Origin: DATBLE01 sp046732255
GTDB lineage: Bacteria; Actinomycetota; Thermoleophilia; Gaiellales; Gaiellaceae
Length of the DNA stretch: 64,000 nucleotides
NCBI GenBank assembly: GCA_046732255.1
Contig: JBKPMR010000031.1
Location: forward strand, 62,001 to 126,000
Direction of reading: 5' to 3'
In this document: positions 53,166-62,380 of the stretch, in pieces
Layout: each line of letters begins with the position of its first letter
How positions within the stretch are numbered: the stretch's first letter is position 1
Made by a program: the position numbers and the translations under genes
Notes under the pieces: generated by a model
Seen by the model: the letters and a program-made list of their open reading frames with translations, nothing else
Database searches by the model: none
Told to the model about the DNA's origin: nothing

Positions 53166-55515
53166 ATGCTGGGCCGCATGCTGAAGGCCGGTCGCATGAC
53201 GCGGAGATTTCCGCGGCGTCTCGTCGTGGGCGCCGGCGCCGCCGCGGTCGCCGTCGCGGTGGGTAGCGGCGTCGTGCTCACGTCCGACCGCTCTTCGGAC
53301 GCGGGCTCCGCCTCGGTCTCCCGCCTACAGGCACAGACGGCGGCGCTGCGCGCAGGCGAGATCGCGGAGCGCAAGGCCGCCTATCGGTTGGGCGCCGCCG
53401 GCGCCGAGCCTCCGAAGCGGGCGAAGGATCCGGCGAAGAACGTCGACCACGATGTCTCGCCGCCGCTGCGCGAGATCGCCGCGCACCCGGTACCCGACCG
53501 GAAGCAGAAGCTGCCGAAGAAGGATCACCCGCTCCCCCTGCCGCAGGCTGAACCCTCGGGCGATCCGGTCGTTCAGACGGGCGCGGGCGCGGCAGCCGCG
53601 CCGGCGCTCGGCCTGAGCTTCGAGGGGCTGGGTCAGGGGTTCAGGGGTCCCTCCGGGACCTTCTCCGTCAATGCGGCGCCGCCCGACACGAACGGGGCGG
53701 TGGGGCCGACGCGCTACGTACAGATCGTCAACGAGAGCTTCGCGGTCTTCGACAAGACGGGAACGCCGGTGTACGGGCCCGTGCCGACGAACACCCTGTG
53801 GAGCGGCTTCGGCGGCGGTTGCCAGTCGAATGACGACGGCGACGCCACCGTCGCCTACGACCGGCTCGCCGACCGCTGGGTTGTCCAGCAGTTCTCGGTC
53901 AGCACGACGCCGTTCCTCGAGTGCGTCGCGGTCTCGACCTCCGGCGACCCGACCGGCTCCTACTACCGGTACTCGTTCCAGTACTCGAACTTCCCGGACT
54001 ACCCGAAGCTCGGGGTCTGGCCGGACGCGTACTACGTGACCCTCAACCTGTTCAACGCGAGCGGGACTGCGTTCCCGGGGGCCGGAGATGTGCGCCTGGA
54101 ACCGGGCGAGAATGCTCGCCGGCCAGTCCGCGACGCAGCAGTGCTTCACCCTCGGGACGGGTGACGGCGGCCTGCTCCCGGCCGACCTGGACGGGGCGAC
54201 GCCGCCGCGCGCGGGCGCCCCGAACCCGATGGTCGAGTTCGGGACGAACGATCTGCTGCTGTGGCGGTTCCACGTCGACTGGACGACGCCGGCCAACTCG
54301 ACGTTCACGGGGCCGACGATCCTGCCGGTCGGCGCCTTTACACCGGCCTGCACCACCGGCGGCGCCTGCATCGTGCAGCCCGGGACCTCGCAGCGCCTCG
54401 ACTCGCTCGGCGACCGGCTCATGTACCGGCTCGCCTACCGCAACTTCGGCGATCACGAGGCGCTGGTCGTCAACCACAGCGTCAACGCCGGCAGCTCAGT
54501 CGGCGTGCGCTGGTACGAGCTGCGCGACCCGGACGGCTCGCCGACCGTCTTCCAGCAGGGGACCTATGCGCCCGACGGGACCTACCGCTGGATGGCGAGT
54601 GCGGCAATGGACGGCGCGGGCGACGTTGCGCTCGGCTTCAGCACCTCGAGCTCGACCGCGCGGCCGGGCGTCCACTACACGGCGCACCTCGTCACCGATC
54701 CCTTGGGCGTGATGGGCCAGGGGGAGGGTGTCGTGATCGACGGTGCCGGCTCCCAGACGGGCGGTCTCGACCGCTGGGGCGACTACTCCAGCCTGAACGT
54801 CGACCCGAGCGACGACTGCACCTTCTGGTTCACGAGCGAGTACCTCGCCTCGAGCGGGAGCTTCAACTGGCACACCCGGGTGGGCGCATTCAAGCTGCCC
54901 GGCTGCGGCACGGCGCCGACACCGGACTTCTCGCTCTCGGCGACGCCCTCGAGCAGGACCGTCACGCCCGGCCAGGGCACGTCCTACACGGTGACGATCA
55001 CGCCCTCCGGCGGCTTCTCGGCCAGCGTCACCCTCGGCGTGGCGGGGCTTCCGGCGGGCGCGACCGGCACCTTCAGCCCGAACCCGGCGACGTCGACCTC
55101 CGCGCTGTCGGTGACCACCTCGGCCTCGACCCCGGCCGGCACCTATCCACTGACGATCACCGGAACCGGCGGAGGGCAGACGCACCAGACGAGGGCGACG
55201 CTCGTCGTCCAGGCCGGCGCCCAGGACTTCACTCTCGGCGCCTCACCTGCGAGCCAGACGATCGGAAAGGGCGGCTCGACCACCTACGCGGTGACGGTCA
55301 CACCCGTCAACGGGTTCGGCGGCAGTGTGTCCCTGAGCGTCAGCGGCCTCCCGAACAAGGCGTCCGCATCCTTCAGCCCGAACCCGGCGACGTCCACGTC
55401 GACGCTGACCGTCAAGACGAAGCAGCTCGTGAGACGGGGCACCTACCCGCTCACGATCACCGGGAAGAGCGGCTCCCTCAGCCACACCGCGCCCGTCACG
55501 CTGGTCGTTCACTAA
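53166..55515 (+). pseudogene. Secreted protein with Ig-like repeats, interrupted by a frameshift
   Basis: The 5' frame (53166 to about 54080) encodes a signal/anchor segment (RRLVVGAGAAAVAVAVGSGV), a Pro/Lys linker and a domain with GTFSVNAAPPDTNGAVGPTR and YVQIVNESFAVFDKTG. The same domain continues in the next frame from about 54085 (CAWNRARMLAGQSATQQCF onward) to 55515, ending with two tandem Ig-like repeats of about 90 residues (PDFSLSATPSS..., QDFTLGASPAS...). Removing one base from the GGGGG run at 54077-54081 restores one 780-residue protein. It may be a real frameshift, programmed slippage or a sequence error. Ribosome site GGGAGAGGG precedes the ATG. Confidence 0.82.
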
Positions 55516-55528
55516 GCCGGCTCCGCCT

Positions 55529-55861
55529 CTAGCGGATACCCGTGTCGATCGAGAAGTCGAGCCGGTCGACGTGTGCCCTGCGGACGTGGACCGCGTGCGG
55601 CGTGATGTTCCGGCCGATGCCGATGCGCTCCAGGGTCGTGACCGTGTAGATCCCGGGCGCAAGGAGGATCCGGTAGCGGCCGTCCCGGCCGGATCGGGTC
55701 CGGTACGTGTGGCCGGCGCGATTGAACAGGAGCGTCACCTGGACCGGCGCATCGCACGGGGTACCGGCGCGACACACGGGCACGATCGGCCCCTTCGTCA
55801 CCATCCCCTGGAACCCGGAGACCAAGGCGAAGGCCGCGAGCAGCACAGCCACGTCCCACAT
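55529..55861 (-). CDS. Secreted carboxypeptidase-regulatory-like domain protein
   Basis: A 110-residue protein from the ATG at 55861 with a signal-like N-terminus (MWDVAVLLAAFALVSGFQG). The mature part is a single transthyretin-like fold: GPIVPVCRAGTPCDAPVQVT, YRTRSGRDGRYRILLAPGIY, VTTLERIGIG. Such domains serve as adhesive or structural modules. A longer frame leads back into a dispersed repeat at 56054 whose ATG could extend the protein, but signal placement favours 55861. Confidence 0.75.
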   Translation of the reverse strand: MWDVAVLLAAFALVSGFQGMVTKGPIVPVCRAGTPCDAPVQVTLLFNRAGHTYRTRSGRDGRYRILLAPGIYTVTTLERIGIGRNITPHAVHVRRAHVDRLDFSIDTGIR

Positions 55862-55912
55862 GGTGCCGGATTCCGCAGGACCGGCGGGGTCGGACGGGAA
55901 GATACAGTGCTT

Positions 55913-55980
55913 GGGGGCAAGCGCTGCTGCCTGATGGACACTGCCTCTCCCACCATCAGGCGCGTTTCCTGCTTGCCCCC
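55913..55980. repeat. Nested inverted repeat
   Basis: Outer arms GGGGGCAAGC (55913-55922) and GCTTGCCCCC (55971-55980); inner arms GCCTGATGG (55929-55937) and CCATCAGGC (55953-55961). Both pairs are perfect. The string CTGCCTCTCCCA occurs in the inner loop (55941) and again just outside the right arm (55982). No coding potential seen. Confidence 0.85.
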
Positions 55981-56053
55981 GCTGCCTCTCCCAAGCGGAT
56001 TGTCGTCGGCTCGGACGGGGAGGGCGTCCCTCGTTCGAGTGATCAGATGAAGA

Positions 56054-56098
56054 GGAACCGGGGACAGGTCTGACAGACCTGTCCCTCTCTGTGCTCAT
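56054..56098. repeat. Dispersed palindromic repeat, family A, reverse orientation
   Basis: Reads GGAACCGGGGACAGGTCTG-A-... through CTCTGTGCTCAT, the reverse complement of the copies at 6105 and 8838. Core palindrome at 56061-56085 is perfect. It is intergenic. Confidence 0.9.
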
Positions 56099-56121
56099 CA
56101 TTTTGCGATTGGATACGGGTC

Positions 56122-56973
56122 GTGACCGAGTCGGTGGCTCCGGCGGCACATACCCCGGCCGGGCAGCGCTCCTACCGCTGGGTGGCGGTCCCGCTGCTGG
56201 TCTTCGCGCTCGTCTCGCTGACTGCTGGTCTGCTGGCGGCGCACGATCCGCGCTCGAAGGGCTACTTCCGCCTTTTCTTCAGCGATCCGATCCATCTGAA
56301 GGCCGGGTTCGCGACCGCCGCCGCCGTGCTCGCGTGCTTCCAGCTCTTCACCGCCGCGTGGATCTTCCGGAAGCTGCCGTGGGCGAAGCCGGCGTGGGTC
56401 AATCCCGTCCACCGCTGGTCGGGCCGGCTGGCGTTCGTCTGCACGCTGCCGGTCGCCTACCACTGCATCTTCAAGCTCGGCTTCCAGGATCCGACGTCAC
56501 GCGTGCTCGCCCACTCGCTGCTCGGCTGTGCGGTGTTCGGCGCCTTCGCGGCGAAGGTGACGATCGTGCGGCTCCACCGCTTCCCCCGGCCGGTGTTGCC
56601 GGTCGCGGGCGGCCTGCTGTTCGCGGTCCTGATCGGCGTCTGGTACACGAGCGCCCTCTGGCTGTACCGTCGGGCCTCGCCTCCGGCGTCCGCGGCGACG
56701 GTCACGAACGTCGTTGTTCCGGCCGACGCGCACCCCGCTGCGGGCCGGGCGGTCTTCGCCTCGGCCGGCTGCGCCGGCTGTCACACGCTGCAGGCGGCCG
56801 GAGCGGGCGGTCAGATCGGCCCGAATCTCGACCAGCTCCGGCCGACCTACGCGGTCGTGCTCGCGAAGGTCGAAGGTGGAGGCGGCGGCATGCCGGCGTT
56901 CAGGGGGCAGCTCGGCCCGCAGCAGATCAAGGACGTCGCCGCGTTCGTCTCGACCAGCGCGGGAACTCCCTAG
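56122..56973 (+). CDS. Membrane protein with C-terminal cytochrome c domain
   Basis: A 283-residue protein with five or so membrane helices (DUF6529-like: VNPVHRWSGRLAFVCTLPVA, HSLLGCAVFGAFAAK) and a C-terminal monoheme cytochrome c domain: heme site CAGCH at residues 217-221 and axial Met257 in GGMPAF. Histidines in the helices (NPVHRW, PVAYHC, LAHS) may bind b-type heme. GTG start. The last 44 bp of the gene are repeated downstream in a tandem duplication. Confidence 0.85.
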   Translation: MTESVAPAAHTPAGQRSYRWVAVPLLVFALVSLTAGLLAAHDPRSKGYFRLFFSDPIHLKAGFATAAAVLACFQLFTAAWIFRKLPWAKPAWVNPVHRWSGRLAFVCTLPVAYHCIFKLGFQDPTSRVLAHSLLGCAVFGAFAAKVTIVRLHRFPRPVLPVAGGLLFAVLIGVWYTSALWLYRRASPPASAATVTNVVVPADAHPAAGRAVFASAGCAGCHTLQAAGAGGQIGPNLDQLRPTYAVVLAKVEGGGGGMPAFRGQLGPQQIKDVAAFVSTSAGTP

Positions 56974-57086
56974 GAACAGTCCCTTTAGGGACTGTCCCCA
57001 CGCGAAACGATGGACGTCGCCGCGTTCGTCTCGACCAGCGCGGGAACTCCCTGGGGACAGTCCCTTAAGGGACTGTCCCCAGGCGC
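56931..57086. repeat. 81-bp tandem duplication of the cytochrome gene 3' end plus palindrome
   Basis: Copy 1 from 56931 holds the last 14 codons, the stop TAG and an imperfect ACAGTCCC/GGGACTGT hairpin. Copy 2 from 57012 repeats the coding stretch exactly for about 40 bp, but the stop is changed to TGG and its palindrome is a perfect 28-mer (57053-57080, arms GGGGACAGTCCCTT). Copy 2 has no start codon and is not part of a gene. Confidence 0.9.
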
Positions 57087-57121
57087 AACACTGTGCCTAT
57101 GCGAGTGAGCGTGCGCGGCCG

Positions 57122-58720
57122 ATGATCTTCGAGTTCGGAACCCGCCAGGAAGTCCAGCTGCTGGTGATGCTCGTCGCGGGCGCCGCGCTGCTGATCCTCT
57201 CCGGCCCGCTGCGGGTCCCGTACCCGATCCTGCTCGTGCTCGGCGGCCTGCTGCTCGCCTTCGGGCCGGGCGTGCCGAAGGTGACGATGCCGCCTGAGGT
57301 CGTCCTCGTCGGGATTCTGCCGCCGCTGCTCTACCGCGCTGCATACGCGACCGGCCTCCGCGAGCTGCGGCAGAACCTGCGTCCGATCTCCCTGCTTGCG
57401 CTCGGGCTGGTCACCATGACGACGTTCGGGGTCGCCGTGGTCGCTCATGCGATCACCGACCTCGGTTGGGCGGAGTCGTTCGTGCTCGGCGCCGTCGTCT
57501 CCCCGACCGACCCGATCGCCGCGAGCGCGATCGGTCGGCGGCTCGGAGTGCCGAGGCGGCTGATCGACATCACCGAGGGTGAGAGCCTCGTCAACGACGG
57601 CACCGCGCTCGTGCTCCTGCGGACCGCGATCGTCGCCGCCGTCGCGGGCTCGTTCTCGGTGTGGGACGCCGGCTGGCACCTCGTAGTCAACATCGTCGGT
57701 GGGGTCGCGGTCGGGCTCGTGATCGGCTACGTGATCCGGCGGGTCCGGCGCGTGCTCGACAATCCGCCGCTCGAGATCACGATCGCCTTCCTGACCGGCT
57801 ACTTCACGTTCCTGCCGGCCTCGGCGCTCCACGTCTCTGGGGTGCTCGCGGTCGTCACCGCCGGCGTCTACATGGGCTGGTACACGCCGGAGCTGACAAC
57901 GGTCCAGACCCGTCTCCAGGGCGAAGGCTTCTGGGACGTCCTGACCTTCCTGCTCAACGTCCTGCTCTTCGGGCTCGTCGGGCTACAGCTTCGCCCCGTC
58001 CTCGACGGCCTTTCCGGCCATGCGGGCTGGTCGCTCGTCGGCGACGCGGCCGTGATCGTGCTCGCGGTGATCCTCCTGCGGATCGTCTGGATCTTTCCGG
58101 CCACCTACCTGCCGCGCTGGTTCTTTCCGCGGATCAGAGAACGCGATCCCTCACCGCCCTGGCGCTATCCCGCGTTCATTGCGTGGACCGGGATGCGCGG
58201 CGCCGTCACCATCGCCGCCGCTCTGCTCATCCCGCTGAACACCGACGCCGGCACGCCGCTGCCCGGTCGCGACCTGATCGTCTTCTTCGCGTTCGCGGTC
58301 GTGCTCGGAACGCTCGTCGGGCAGGGTCTGACGCTACCGGCCGTGATCCACGCACTTCGGCTGGAGGCAGACGACGGCGGCGCCGAGGCCGAGGAGGCGC
58401 TCGCGCGCGTGCGGGCGGCGGAGGCCGCGCTCGGGCGGCTCGAGGAGCTCGCGCCGGAACCTTGGGTGATCGACGCGACGGCCGAGCGACTGCGTGGCCT
58501 GTATCACTTCCGGATCGACCGGTTCTCGGCGCGTGCCGACCCCGACGGCGACGGGAAGATCGAGAAGCAGTCGCTGAAGTACCAGAAGCTCCGGCGCGAG
58601 CTGCTCGAGGCGGAACGGCATGCCGTCGTGGAGCTGCGAAACACGGGCGACATCAGCGACGAGGTGATGCGCCGGATCGAGCGCGACCTCGATCTCGAGA
58701 TCGCCCGGCTCGATGTCTAA
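57122..58720 (+). CDS. Na+/H+ antiporter, CPA1 family
   Basis: A 532-residue antiporter with 12 or so helices and a soluble C-terminal tail of about 130 residues. Seen: SPTDPIAASAIGRRLGVPRR and EGESLVNDGTALVL, the ND motif of the transport site; WTGMRGAVTIAAALLIPL near helix 11. The tail (EAEEALARVRAAEAALGRL) is helical and probably regulatory. ATG at 57122 is chosen; a longer open frame upstream overlaps the repeat region. Confidence 0.92.
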   Translation: MIFEFGTRQEVQLLVMLVAGAALLILSGPLRVPYPILLVLGGLLLAFGPGVPKVTMPPEVVLVGILPPLLYRAAYATGLRELRQNLRPISLLALGLVTMTTFGVAVVAHAITDLGWAESFVLGAVVSPTDPIAASAIGRRLGVPRRLIDITEGESLVNDGTALVLLRTAIVAAVAGSFSVWDAGWHLVVNIVGGVAVGLVIGYVIRRVRRVLDNPPLEITIAFLTGYFTFLPASALHVSGVLAVVTAGVYMGWYTPELTTVQTRLQGEGFWDVLTFLLNVLLFGLVGLQLRPVLDGLSGHAGWSLVGDAAVIVLAVILLRIVWIFPATYLPRWFFPRIRERDPSPPWRYPAFIAWTGMRGAVTIAAALLIPLNTDAGTPLPGRDLIVFFAFAVVLGTLVGQGLTLPAVIHALRLEADDGGAEAEEALARVRAAEAALGRLEELAPEPWVIDATAERLRGLYHFRIDRFSARADPDGDGKIEKQSLKYQKLRRELLEAERHAVVELRNTGDISDEVMRRIERDLDLEIARLDV

Positions 58721-58751
58721 GACGCCGCTTTACTCATTGAAGTGGAGTCGA

Positions 58752-58757
58752 TAGGGT
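58752..58757 (+). promoter_or_regulatory. -10 box for bioY (leaderless type)
   Basis: TAGGGT ends 7 bases before the ATG at 58765. No ribosome site is present. Confidence 0.4.
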
Positions 58758-58764
58758 CGCCGGC

Positions 58765-59367
58765 ATGACCGAGCTGGTCACAGCCGTCCGTCCGAGAGGG
58801 CGTCCCGCCGCCACCCTCGTCCCGCACTTCGACGTCATCACCGACGTCCTGTGCGTTGTCGCCGGTGCGGCGCTCGTCGCCGGTGCCGCCCAGATCTCGA
58901 TCACGCTGGCGTCCACGCCGGTTCCAATCACCGGCCAGACCTTTGCGGTCCTGTTGGTAGGCGCCTCGCTCGGCACGGTTCGTGGCTGCGCCAGCCTCCT
59001 GCTCTACCTCCTGGTCGGCATCGCCGGCGCGCCGATCTACGCGCACCATGCCCACGGCTGGTCGCAGGTCACCTCGACAAGCGGGGGTTACCTGGTCGGC
59101 TTCGTGGTCGCGGCGGCCGTCACCGGGTTCCTCGCGGAACACCGGTGGGACCGTCGCTTCTCGTCGTCGATCAGCCTGATGCTCACCGGCAACGTGATCA
59201 TCTATGCCGTTGGGCTGCCCTGGCTCGCCGTCGTCCTCAACACGAACCTGGAGAAGACGCTGGAGTACGGGCTCTACTACTTCGTCCCCGGGGACATCCT
59301 CAAGCTCTACCTCGCCGCCGCGCTGCTCCCGACCGCCTGGAAGGTCACTCGCAGACCGGACGCCTGA
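58765..59367 (+). CDS. bioY: Biotin transporter BioY
   Basis: S-component of an ECF-type biotin importer. The 200-residue membrane protein has the BioY signature TPVPITGQTFAVLLVGASLG and GGYLVGFVVAAAVTGFLAE, six helices and the C-terminal FVPGDILKLYLAAALLP. No EcfA/EcfT partner lies in the window, so it may be a solitary BioY or share an energising module elsewhere. Confidence 0.93.
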   Translation: MTELVTAVRPRGRPAATLVPHFDVITDVLCVVAGAALVAGAAQISITLASTPVPITGQTFAVLLVGASLGTVRGCASLLLYLLVGIAGAPIYAHHAHGWSQVTSTSGGYLVGFVVAAAVTGFLAEHRWDRRFSSSISLMLTGNVIIYAVGLPWLAVVLNTNLEKTLEYGLYYFVPGDILKLYLAAALLPTAWKVTRRPDA

Positions 59368-59370
59368 GCC

Positions 59371-59556
59371 TCACGCATGGCGCTCGAGCTCGTGCCGTGG
59401 TGAGAGTGGACGCGACTGCCAGTACTTCGCCGCCTGCACGTAGGCCGGCATCAGCGAGGCGGTCGTCGGCGGCCGCTTCGCACCTGCTCCGGCGCCGGCC
59501 GAGAAGACCACGCCGGCCACGGCGAGAGCGACGATGCTGAAGACGAGACGTTTCAT
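59371..59556 (-). CDS. Small secreted peptide
   Basis: A 61-residue peptide with a strong ribosome site (AGGAGGAATCGCA before the ATG at 59556) and a clear signal peptide (MKRLVFSIVALAVAGVVFSA, cleavage near GAGA). The mature part is about 35 residues with no cysteine. Function unknown. It converges with bioY, 3 bp from its stop. Confidence 0.72.
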   Translation of the reverse strand: MKRLVFSIVALAVAGVVFSAGAGAGAKRPPTTASLMPAYVQAAKYWQSRPLSPRHELERHA

Positions 59557-59683
59557 TGCGATTCCTCCTGTCGTGTGGTGTGTGTTCCCTGCCACGACAG
59601 TAGGTCTCGGCGACTAGCGGTCGAATCGGGGGAGGGACCTATGTTGGCCGTCGGCGGCGACCCATCTTGCGATGCCGTCCCGA

Positions 59684-60145
59684 TCAGTCGATGGGCGGAG
59701 TCCGTCCGGCGATGGGACTGCCGTTGACGATCGACGTGGTGGTCTGGCCGTGGACGAGGAAGCGGTCGAGCAGTCCGCTCAGCTCGTCGATCGAGCGCAG
59801 GTGGATCTTGAGGTAGAAGCAGTCCTCGCCGGTGATGCGGTGGCATTCCGCGACCTCGGGGATCTGTTCGGCCAGCTCGGGAATCCGAGGCAGCTGCCCC
59901 GGCGACGGCTTCACGCGGACGATCGCGGTCAGCTGGTAGCCGAGCTTGCGCACGTCGATCTCCGCTCGATAGCCGGTGACGATGCCGGCCCGCTCGAGGC
60001 GTTTGACCCGCTCGGCGACTGCAGGTGGGGACAGATTCACGCGCCGGCCGAGCTCGGCGAGCGAGATGCGGCCGTCCTCGACCAGTTCGCCGATGATTCT
60101 GCGGTCGGTGGAGTCGATCTCTGGCATGTTCGTAGTCAAGAGCAT
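59684..60145 (-). CDS. Lrp/AsnC-family transcriptional regulator
   Basis: A 153-residue regulator: HTH (IDSTDRRIIGELVEDGRISL, then RRVNLSPPAVAERVKRLERA) and RAM effector domain (YQLTAIVRVKPSP, ECHRITGEDCFYLKIHL). ATG at 60145 has GGAG upstream; ATG at 60127 is an alternative. It is divergent from the EamA exporter gene at 60237 and probably controls it, as amino acid-responsive Lrp proteins often do. Confidence 0.92.
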   Translation of the reverse strand: MLLTTNMPEIDSTDRRIIGELVEDGRISLAELGRRVNLSPPAVAERVKRLERAGIVTGYRAEIDVRKLGYQLTAIVRVKPSPGQLPRIPELAEQIPEVAECHRITGEDCFYLKIHLRSIDELSGLLDRFLVHGQTTTSIVNGSPIAGRTPPID

Positions 60146-60236
60146 CAAAACTCCGTTCCTCGGTATCCACGCAGAGCATAACGCCGTTGTTTTGCTCTGT
60201 CGCCCGGGCCGGTGCGCGGCGACAATTTCCATCTCG

Positions 60237-61145
60237 ATGCACATCAGGTCACGGACGAAGCCGGTCCCGCCGCAGGCGTACTTCGTCGGCAGCGCCGTCT
60301 TCCACTATCTCGGCCCGTCGTTCGCGGTGCTCTTGTTCGCACGGGTCGAGCCGCTCGGCGTCGCGTGGCTTCGGATCGCGACCGCGGCGGTCGTGTTCGC
60401 GGCCTGGCGTCGGCCGTGGCGGTCGCTCCGCGGCCTCGATCGCAGCGGCTGGTTGCTGATCATCGGGCTGGGAGCGGTCTTCGCGGCGATGAACGCCTGC
60501 TTCTATGTTGCGATCGACCGGCTGCCGCTGGCGATGGTGGCGGCGATCGAGTTCCTCGGCCCGGTCGGGCTCGCCGTCCTCGGCGCGCGGGTGCCGCGCA
60601 ATCTCGTCGCGGTGGCGGCTGCGGCGGGCGGCGTCTACCTGCTCACGCACGTGCGGCTGGCAGGCGAGCCGGTCGGAGTGGCGTTCGCATTCGCGAATGC
60701 CGTCCTGTTCACCGCCTACATCGTCCTCGCCCACCGGCTCTCGCGGCGTCGCGGGCTGGGTGGCGTGGACGGTCTCGGGGCGGCCATGCTGCTCGCCATC
60801 GTCTTCGTCTTCCCGGTCGGGCTCGGCGAGGCGACCCCGGCGTTCGCGGATCCGATCGCGCTCGCGGCGGGCGTGGCCGTCGGATTGTCGTCGTCGGTGA
60901 TCCCCTACGTGTTCGACCAGCTCGCGATGGCCAGGCTGCCGCGCGCGACCTACGCGCTGTTCGTCGCGCTGCTTCCCGCCACCGCGACCGCGATCGGTGT
61001 CGTCGTCCTGCACCAGCTGCCGGGCGCCGTCGATCTCACCGGGATCGCGCTCGTCATGCTCGGCGTCGCCGTGCACCGATCACAGGAGAGCGATGATCGG
61101 GCTGACGATGAGTTTGGACGCTCGCGGGCGTCTCTACAGACATGA
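60237..61145 (+). CDS. EamA/RhaT family exporter (DMT superfamily)
   Basis: A 302-residue membrane protein with ten helices in two EamA halves (for example WLLIIGLGAVFAAMNACFYV, AMVAAIEFLGPVGLAVLGAR, GVAVGLSSSVIPYVFDQLAM). The proline-bearing EFLGPV and SSVIPY segments fit threonine/homoserine exporter-like (RhtA) members. Divergent from the Lrp gene. Its stop overlaps the next gene by 4 bases. Confidence 0.9.
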   Translation: MHIRSRTKPVPPQAYFVGSAVFHYLGPSFAVLLFARVEPLGVAWLRIATAAVVFAAWRRPWRSLRGLDRSGWLLIIGLGAVFAAMNACFYVAIDRLPLAMVAAIEFLGPVGLAVLGARVPRNLVAVAAAAGGVYLLTHVRLAGEPVGVAFAFANAVLFTAYIVLAHRLSRRRGLGGVDGLGAAMLLAIVFVFPVGLGEATPAFADPIALAAGVAVGLSSSVIPYVFDQLAMARLPRATYALFVALLPATATAIGVVVLHQLPGAVDLTGIALVMLGVAVHRSQESDDRADDEFGRSRASLQT

Positions 61146-61780
61146 GCAAAGTCAGAGCAAACATCAGCGTTTCTGTGGACGGATACGTCGCCGGCCCGAA
61201 CCAGAGCCTCGAGAACCCGCTCGGCGAAGGCGGGGAGAGCCTGCACGACTGGATAGTTGCGCTGAAGGCCTGGCGCGAGCCTCACGGCCTGGAGGGCGGC
61301 GAGGCGAACGCCAGCACGCCGGTCGTCGAGGAGTCGCTGGCGGGGATCGGCGCCGAGATCATGGGCCGCGGCAAGTTCGGCGGCGGGCCGGGACCGTGGA
61401 GTGCCGATCCCTGGCTGGGCTGGTGGGGCGAGAACCCGCCCTTCCACATGCCGGTGTACGTCCTCACCCACCACGAGCGCGAGCCGCTGACGCTCGCGGA
61501 CACGACGTTCACCTTCGTGACCGGCGGGATCGAGACGGCGCTCGCCCAGGCTCGGGAGGCGGCGGCCGGTGGGGACGTCTTGCTCGGCGGCGGCGCCGAC
61601 GTGATCAACCAGTACCTCACGGCAGGACTCGTCGACGAGCTCGAGCTGCACATCGCTTCTCTCCTGCTCGGCGGCGGCGCACGCCTCTTCGACGGCGTCG
61701 GCCCCGAGGTCCGGCTCGAGCAGCTGCGGGCGGTCGAAGCGCCCGGCGTCACACACATCAAGTACCGGGTCGGCGGCTAG
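61142..61780 (+). CDS. Dihydrofolate-reductase-like (RibD_C) family protein
   Basis: A 212-residue protein with the RibD C-terminal/DHFR fold: NISVSVDGYVAGPNQSLENP at the N-terminus, IMGRGKF, and GGGADVINQYLTAGLVDELELH near the end. These proteins bind NADPH; true substrates are mostly unknown. ATGA overlap with the EamA gene. Confidence 0.87.
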   Translation: MSKVRANISVSVDGYVAGPNQSLENPLGEGGESLHDWIVALKAWREPHGLEGGEANASTPVVEESLAGIGAEIMGRGKFGGGPGPWSADPWLGWWGENPPFHMPVYVLTHHEREPLTLADTTFTFVTGGIETALAQAREAAAGGDVLLGGGADVINQYLTAGLVDELELHIASLLLGGGARLFDGVGPEVRLEQLRAVEAPGVTHIKYRVGG

Positions 61781-61789
61781 CTCACGACG

Positions 61790-62347
61790 ATGGCGAAGCT
61801 GGTCTACACGGCGATCACGTCGCTGGACGGTTACATCGAGGACGAGAGCGGAAAGTTCGACTGGGCCGAGCCCGACGAGGAGGTCCACGCCTTCGTCAAC
61901 GAGCTCACGCGGCCGGTCGGCACGCACCTGTACGGACGCCGGATGTACGAGACGATGGTCGTCTGGGAGACCCTTCCGCTCGCGGGCCAGCCCACGTTCG
62001 TCCGGGACTTTGCGGAGATCTGGCGTGCCGCGGACAAGATCGTCTACTCCACGACTCTGGACGAGGTGACCAGCTCACGGACGCGGATCGAGCGCGACTT
62101 CGACCCCGGCGCAGTTCGAGCCCTGAAGGCGGAGGCCGAGCGGGACCTGACGATCGGCGGTCCCGACCTCGCTGCAAGCGCGTTCGAAGCCGGGCTGGTC
62201 GACGAGCTCCACCTGTTCGTGAACCCGGTCGTGGTCGGCGGCGGCAAGCAGGCCCTGCCTGACGGTGTCCGCCTGCCGCTCGCCCTGGTCGACGAGCACC
62301 GGTTCAACAGCGGCGTCGTTCACCTCCACTACCGGGCGAACATCTAG
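61790..62347 (+). CDS. Dihydrofolate-reductase-like (RibD_C) family protein, second copy
   Basis: A 185-residue relative of the preceding protein: AITSLDGYIEDESGKFDW, HLYGRRMYETMVVW and LTIGGPDLAASAFEAGLVDE. The two are tandem but only distantly alike, so they are paralogues that diverged long ago. The gap is 9 bp. Confidence 0.88.
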   Translation: MAKLVYTAITSLDGYIEDESGKFDWAEPDEEVHAFVNELTRPVGTHLYGRRMYETMVVWETLPLAGQPTFVRDFAEIWRAADKIVYSTTLDEVTSSRTRIERDFDPGAVRALKAEAERDLTIGGPDLAASAFEAGLVDELHLFVNPVVVGGGKQALPDGVRLPLALVDEHRFNSGVVHLHYRANI

Positions 62348-62380
62348 TCACGCCCGCGCTCGCCGGCGCGGCGCGGCGCG

